The position numbers and the translations under genes are program-made. From positions 1 to 63,533 of the forward strand of contig JAHBMJ010005837.1 of assembly GCA_018398765.1 (NCBI GenBank): 63,533 bases of DNA, in the 5' to 3' direction. Origin of the DNA: Chromera velia (taxonomy: Eukaryota; Sar; Chromeraceae). Numbering within the stretch: position 1 is the stretch's first letter; every line of letters begins with the position of its first letter. Under the pieces are notes generated by a model. That model was not told the DNA's origin and made no database searches. It saw only the letters and a program-made list of their open reading frames with translations. This document shows positions 58,590 to 63,533 of the stretch, piece after piece.

Positions 58590-58700
58590 AGACGAAGAGA
58601 GGGAGGAGGAGGAGGAGGAGGACGATGAGGACGAGGAGGGGGGGGGGGGGGGGGGGGAAGACGCCGACTCAGAATCTGATGAGTCAGAGGAGGGCTCCGA
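58590..58700 (+). repeat. (GAG)n/(GGA)n acidic-coding repeat with poly-G
   Basis: GAG/GAC triplets followed by a run of about 20 G at 58639-58658. Confidence 0.7.
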
Positions 58701-59812
58701 GCAGGATGCTGCCCCCTCTCCCAGGAGACGTACGCGGTCTCCCTCTCCCCCTTCAGAGCAGCAGCAGCCTTCGACGTCTCTTTACCTACTGGCAGCAGGT
58801 CAAAAGACGCCAACTAGCCAACCGCCGTGCGCTGCTCAAATTAAGCGAGGAGGAAAATGAAAGTACCTAAAGGGGCTTCCCTTTCCCCCTAGCCCCAACT
58901 TGCCCCCCCAAGGCCGGCCTGTCTGAGAGTGTTATACCTAAGGCTTATATTGTTTTTGATGCTTGTTTTTGTTTTACTCTCATGACTTTGAATCAATCAC
59001 ACTATTACTCATCACTTTTCGAAGTGTTTTGTTTGCATTGAATATGCTTGTAAAATATTTATCCCGACCTGGCTTCCTCTTTATGTTTCAAACCAACTGG
59101 CCGGCTTGTCTGTTACTCTCAATCACCCGTAATCACCCTGTTCAACTTTCATCACTTTTTTGTTCTATTTGCATCACTTGCATTGACTATGCTTGTGATC
59201 TATGCATTGACTGCTAGATTGACTTTAGGACTAGCTCTAGGATTGACTGTGCTAGCTCCAAAGTGTATACGATCGAAGTACCAACTTATGCATCCTACTG
59301 TACATCATTTTAGGCATCATTGATCTAATCATTCACTAGATCATTCAGAATTGATTGATTGATTGATTCATTGATTCATTGATTAAAAAGTTCTAAGGTA
59401 GATTGTATAATATATTTTTTCTATACATATTTTTTCCTGTGCATATAGTATATTTCGGCTTTCAAAAAATATATCTAAAGAATCTTATTCTTATGTATAT
59501 ATATATATATACATATATGCAGGAGCTAGGCTCCGCCGGCTTAGTTAACTCATTCATTCATGCCTAGGATTACACCTAGCAGGCCCCATCTCCGCTTGAC
59601 GTTCAACCACTTCTAATGACAGGAAGTGCATGCAAGTCGAATCGTTTCTTCTTTCAAGTTCTCTTCTTTCTTTTCACCATCGTGGGGAACGTCCCTGGGG
59701 ACGTACTAGCCCTACTTCCATCTTTCGCCTGCTGGTCTGCTAGACGATCAGGAAGCTAGGGGCTGATGGATGGCGATGCTGCAGGGTGATCAAAATTAGT
59801 TCTCTGGTTCAG

Positions 59813-62800
59813 CTACTGCATGAGGAGAGACTGCAGTTCTGCTACCTGGACGGGTTTCAGCATGACCCTGTCCGCCCCTGCCGCAACGAATTCTGAATGC
59901 GCGTCTTCCACCGTATCACCCGTGAGGCCAACTACACAGGGCACCCGCTGCTGCTGCTGCTGCTGTGACAAAACACTTTCGGCTGCTTCTCCCTCCTGTT
60001 CCTCCCGGAGCGTCGGAGACGAGAAATGTTGGGCTATCCGTCGGACAGCCTCTGGTCCATCCATTCGGGCCATGTTTTTGTCCATCAGGAGGACCCGAAA
60101 GGATTCCTTCTTCTGTACAATCAGGTCGACTGCGTCTTCTCCGTCTTCAACAGACTTCACGGTAAAACCCAGTCGTTTTATAACCGCGGTACTTGCCATC
60201 AGGCAGAAACGGTCGTCATCCACAAGCAGAACATCTGCAGTCAGAGTTGCAGTCTCAGTCCGACTGCTGGAAACGGGGACGGAAGCAGACAGAGCCCGTG
60301 AGGACTGTGTGGGTTGATCTTTTGTTGACGGACTGGGAATGTGGTCAGCTCTTTCTTTACTGTCGTCCCCCTGCTTATCAACAGGCGGTTGTTCATTACT
60401 TACCGTCAGGGGTAGCTGGGCGACTTCAGACATGCATAGGGCGGGGGCGATGTCTTCAAAAGAACGAGCTTCGCTAAGCTTGGAAGAGGACCTCTTTCTG
60501 TCGGAATCGCTCTGCAGGGGCAAACTCTCTACTCCTTCGCACCCAGCCCCCTTAACAGAATCTCGCTGCAGAAGTGGGAGCCCGATTTCGAAAAAAAACG
60601 TGCTTCCCTTTCCTCTACCCTCACTCTCCACCCCAATCACACCCTCAAAGTGTGCCTCTACGAAGGATTTGCAGATCACCAACCCCAACCCTGTCCCCCC
60701 CCCGTTTTGTAATTCCCCTGCCCGCACCTGTCCGTAAGGTTTGAAAAGTTTTCCGATGTCATGCTCACTCAATCCCGGGCCAGTATCTGTGACCTCAATT
60801 CTCATCAGCAAGCCGCGAAGAGAATTTCGAGAGGGCGACTTTGACGTCGAGACATTGCTTTCGCTCTCATCCCCGCCTCCCTCCGCACAGTCCTCGATCT
60901 TGCTTTCCTCCCCCTCCCCGCCCTCTTCCCCTTCCCCCCCCTCCTCGCGCGTGCATTTCCTTCCTCCAAACTTGCTTGCTGCCTCCCATTGCGGCCCCCT
61001 CTGGCAAACAGTCAGTGCTGCCCGCCCTCTCTTCTCCGAATTCTCAGACCGAGGCTGTTTGGCAGCCTCGCCACCATTCTCTGACGTAGGTGAGGGGCAG
61101 GGCTCTAAAAGAGTGCAACGGAGGGAGACGGAGCCTGTCTTGGTGAACTTTCTCGCGTTGCTGATGAAATTGGAAACGACTTGGTCCAGACGCACCCAGT
61201 CTGCCACACCAACTGGCTGCTGTGCGAGTAGCGCCTCGACTTGTGGCGCACACTCGACGAGCCAGGAGAAGGCCACGGCCTGGGTGGTCGGATCGGGTGA
61301 CTGACTGCCCGCAGCGCGGCTGCCGAAGAGAGGCGCAGCTTGCTGGGAGACCTTGGCGACCCACTTTTTGATGTTGGTTGGCCGAAACACGAACTCAAAC
61401 CCCCCCTTCTCAAGTTTCTCCAGCTGCACACATGCACACATGCACACACACACACACACACACACCGAAAGAGAGAGCGGATGGGGGGGGACAGAGAGGA
61501 CAGAGAGAATGAGAGACGCCGCCTAGAAAACGGATTTGAAAGTTCATGGAGAGCTTTGAGAGAAAGACGCACACACAGAAAGAGAAACGCCGACATTCGT
61601 ACGTCGATCCACAGAGACAACTATGAGGATGCACATGCAGAAGAATGGCAGGCGCTCCCGCTGTCATGCCGAACGCGCATGCGCATGCACATACAGGCAC
61701 ATAGATACATGTACCTCTTTTTGTTTAGGAGCGAAATAGGAGAACAAGTCACGAATACACAATTATCTGGAAATTAAAGAAGCAAACAACTACAGGAAGT
61801 GGCTAATGTGCATTCAGGAAGGCTGGCTGGCGACTTGTGCGTGAGAGGATGGGTGCACACAGAAAAACGGCCACGCAGGAAGGCAGCGAGGCATACTGAT
61901 GGAAAGGAGAACGTACAGAAGAATCGGCATTGAGACAAGAGGCGGGAAGGAACGAAGACCGGCAAGGTACGTGAAGAAGCAGACGCAGCGCATGAAGGTA
62001 AGATGAGACAGCACCGAGAGAGCAGTCACTACGGCATTGCAACAGAGTGAAACAAAAAGGTTAGAAGAAAGGTTTTCATCACATAGGCGTGAAAATTCGA
62101 CAAAAATGCGTTTCGGTGGGTGCTCGCTCACCTGCAGGACATCATCGCATACTCCCTTCATTTTGTCGAACTGGGAAGACAAGAACCCCGTCAGCCGACT
62201 CAGACGACTGGAGACATCGCAAACCGCAGCTCTGAGTCCGTCTATCGACACCTCCTTCCTCCCTGCGGCCTTTCCGACGCTATTCAGCTCACGGAGGGTC
62301 TCTAGGAATTCTACAACAAGCATCGAGGCCCCGTATAGCGGATTTCGCATTTCGTGCATGATGTAACTCATGAAACTGTCGCGACGAGTTTCCGCTTCTG
62401 CCCTTCGGCCCATTTCTTTTTCGGCTTCTGCCAAAGTCAGCGAGGTCACGTATCGGCAGGCAAAAGCGAGAAGCACAGGCTGAACTGCACAGAAGAAACC
62501 GAACAACTGCACAGTCAGCACGACCCCGGGGTCTTCGCCTCCCCATATCTGGGCAAGAGCGCTGTAATTTGCCACCGCCCAGCCGGCAGAGTCCAGCAGG
62601 TTGATGTGCCAGAAGTGGCGGTCAGAGAAATGGAGTATGCCCAAGAGCAGTTTGAAAAGCAGTGCTGCAGATGCAACGGGAACAGAAAATGCATGAGATG
62701 TGAAACCCGTGCATGTGCACAAAGGTCAGGCAAATGCATCTCCAGAGAGTTGGTTGGTTGCTTTCCACCGACCTCCGTACGAGACTCCGCAGCACCACAC

Positions 62801-63331
62801 GGGAAAGTTCGGGGCCTTCCATGCGTACTGGGCGAGTCTGATGGCAATAACCATGACAGCCAGAGAGTAGAAGGTAATCGCCTCGCTCGCTTGGGTAGAC
62901 AGTGTTGCATCTTTCCTTCGATTGAGAAGGGGCAACAGAAGAGAGGGTGACACAGCGAGAGCGAGTACCCCAAAACCGGTTAAACCAAGAAACAGAGTGA
63001 GCATGTCCGTGATTCCACAAATTCGGAGGAGCACCATAGTGAAACCAATCACCAGGGTGAAGGCCTTGATGCCAGGCTCCAGGTGCTTGAGCTGCAGGGA
63101 AAATTCAAGGCAAGCAACAAGAGTGCAAGAGTGGAAAACCAAAGAGACATTTTGCGTCGTTGAGCGCTCCAAGACACGAACCTGTTTTGCGAAGCACTTG
63201 CTTCGAAAGGTTTCCCCCAGGACCAGGCTGGCATCCTTCGAGGGCTTTCCTGACACGTTCGACTCAACACCCTCCTTTTTCGTCTTTCCAGGGACTCGGA
63301 GGGCTGGCTTCAACGACCTCTTGGTCGCCAT
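59813..63331 (-). CDS. Membrane hybrid histidine kinase
   Basis: A two-component sensor that autophosphorylates on His and passes the phosphate to its own receiver domain. Four exons (63331-63182, 63091-62773, 62664-62132 and 61423-59813) join in phase to 870 residues. Residues ~55-230 hold about six hydrophobic segments, so the sensor part is a polytopic membrane domain without a recognised ligand fold. HisKA carries the H-box His260 (SYIMHEMRNPL). The ATPase domain has the N-box (VVSNFISNARKFT, Asn423), DTGPGL and GGGTGLGLVICKSF, split by an acidic Gly/Glu-rich insert (~445-535). The receiver has VDDDRF, phospho-acceptor Asp782 (LMDKNM), Thr835 and Lys857 (MLKP), all needed for activity, plus a run of six Gln. 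No phosphotransfer partner is encoded nearby. No PAS or GAF domain is seen. Confidence 0.95.
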
Positions 63332-63533
63332 TTCGAGAAATGACTGACAGCAGGCTAGAATCGAACAAAACAGGCTCCTGACGTGTGAACTCTAGAGTGA
63401 TATGCGATCGACAGGTCAAATGCTTCATTGTTTGATACAGATCCGACAAAATTTCGAATTTGGCCCGCGGAAAGCGGATCTTTACCCCAATAGGGTCCGC
63501 GGGGGATCGGGCTCCCCCCCCCTCCCGCCCCCC
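63332..63533. other. Upstream flank of the histidine kinase and window end
   Basis: Contains the presumed promoter side of the kinase gene. No TATA box is evident. The final 40 bases are C-rich, as at the other window edge. Confidence 0.4.

Larger units (their letters stand above)
56781..59812. other. AT-rich accessory region
   Basis: AT-rich DNA between proB and the histidine kinase. Short ORFs at 57215-57445 and 57488-57715 (plus) are not recognised. A plus-strand frame ending at 58197 reads WPGQFKRLLKSGAFGG. Several frames carry strings of acidic and basic residues. Past 58870 nothing coding is seen. The mixture resembles decayed transposon genes, but no transposase motif is evident. Confidence 0.4.

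Noticed and set aside
58401-58860. Acidic ORF as a transposase N-terminus
   Set aside because: No catalytic transposase domain or terminal repeats are visible, so the family cannot be named.

Overview
The window is nuclear DNA from a eukaryote. Genes carry many short exons with GT-AG introns, and the introns are full of (CT)n, (GT)n, (GA)n and tetranucleotide repeats. Gene content points to an alga-like alveolate: pyruvate phosphate dikinase, cobalamin-independent methionine synthase, a hybrid histidine kinase, and an NFU iron-sulfur scaffold with a signal-peptide-like N-terminus of the kind used for complex plastids. TGCATGCA palindromes are frequent. A chromerid (Chromera-like) fits best, but that is an inference from content and style.

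Layout. 544-14512 (-): a Sen1/senataxin-type RNA/DNA helicase in more than 20 exons. 14773-16305 (+): a secreted trypsin-like serine protease without introns. 18904-22585 (+): MetE in 5 exons. 22586-26350: no protein gene, but five same-strand copies of a structured element (97-247 nt) whose helices are kept by compensatory changes; I read this as an undescribed RNA family and it is the main discovery candidate. 26742-28916: a decayed copia-type LTR element with 261-bp LTRs that keeps only reverse transcriptase/RNase H. 28982-30853: a fold-back element with ~280-bp terminal inverted repeats. 30.9-33.4 kb: decayed, AT- or A-rich DNA. 33969-35066 (-): a Rab-like GTPase. 35724-42218 (+): PPDK in 12 exons. 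42.2-45.8 kb: gene-poor, with a 374-bp MITE-like element. 45839-49717 (-): a GIY-YIG-like/NFU fusion. 50272-56780 (+): stand-alone glutamate 5-kinase in 15 exons. 56.8-59.8 kb: AT-rich accessory DNA with unrecognised ORFs. 59813-63331 (-): a membrane hybrid histidine kinase.

The genes do not form operons. Three neighbouring pairs are divergent and could share promoter regions: helicase/protease, Rab/PPDK and NFU/glutamate 5-kinase. The metabolic genes cover methionine synthesis, PEP/pyruvate interconversion, the first step of proline synthesis and plastid Fe-S cluster assembly. Across the resolved genes, 5' splice sites are often GTCGGT or GTCAGT, and nearly all 3' splice sites read TGCAG. 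Exon limits below come from reading frame, splice phase and family conservation, not from transcripts.
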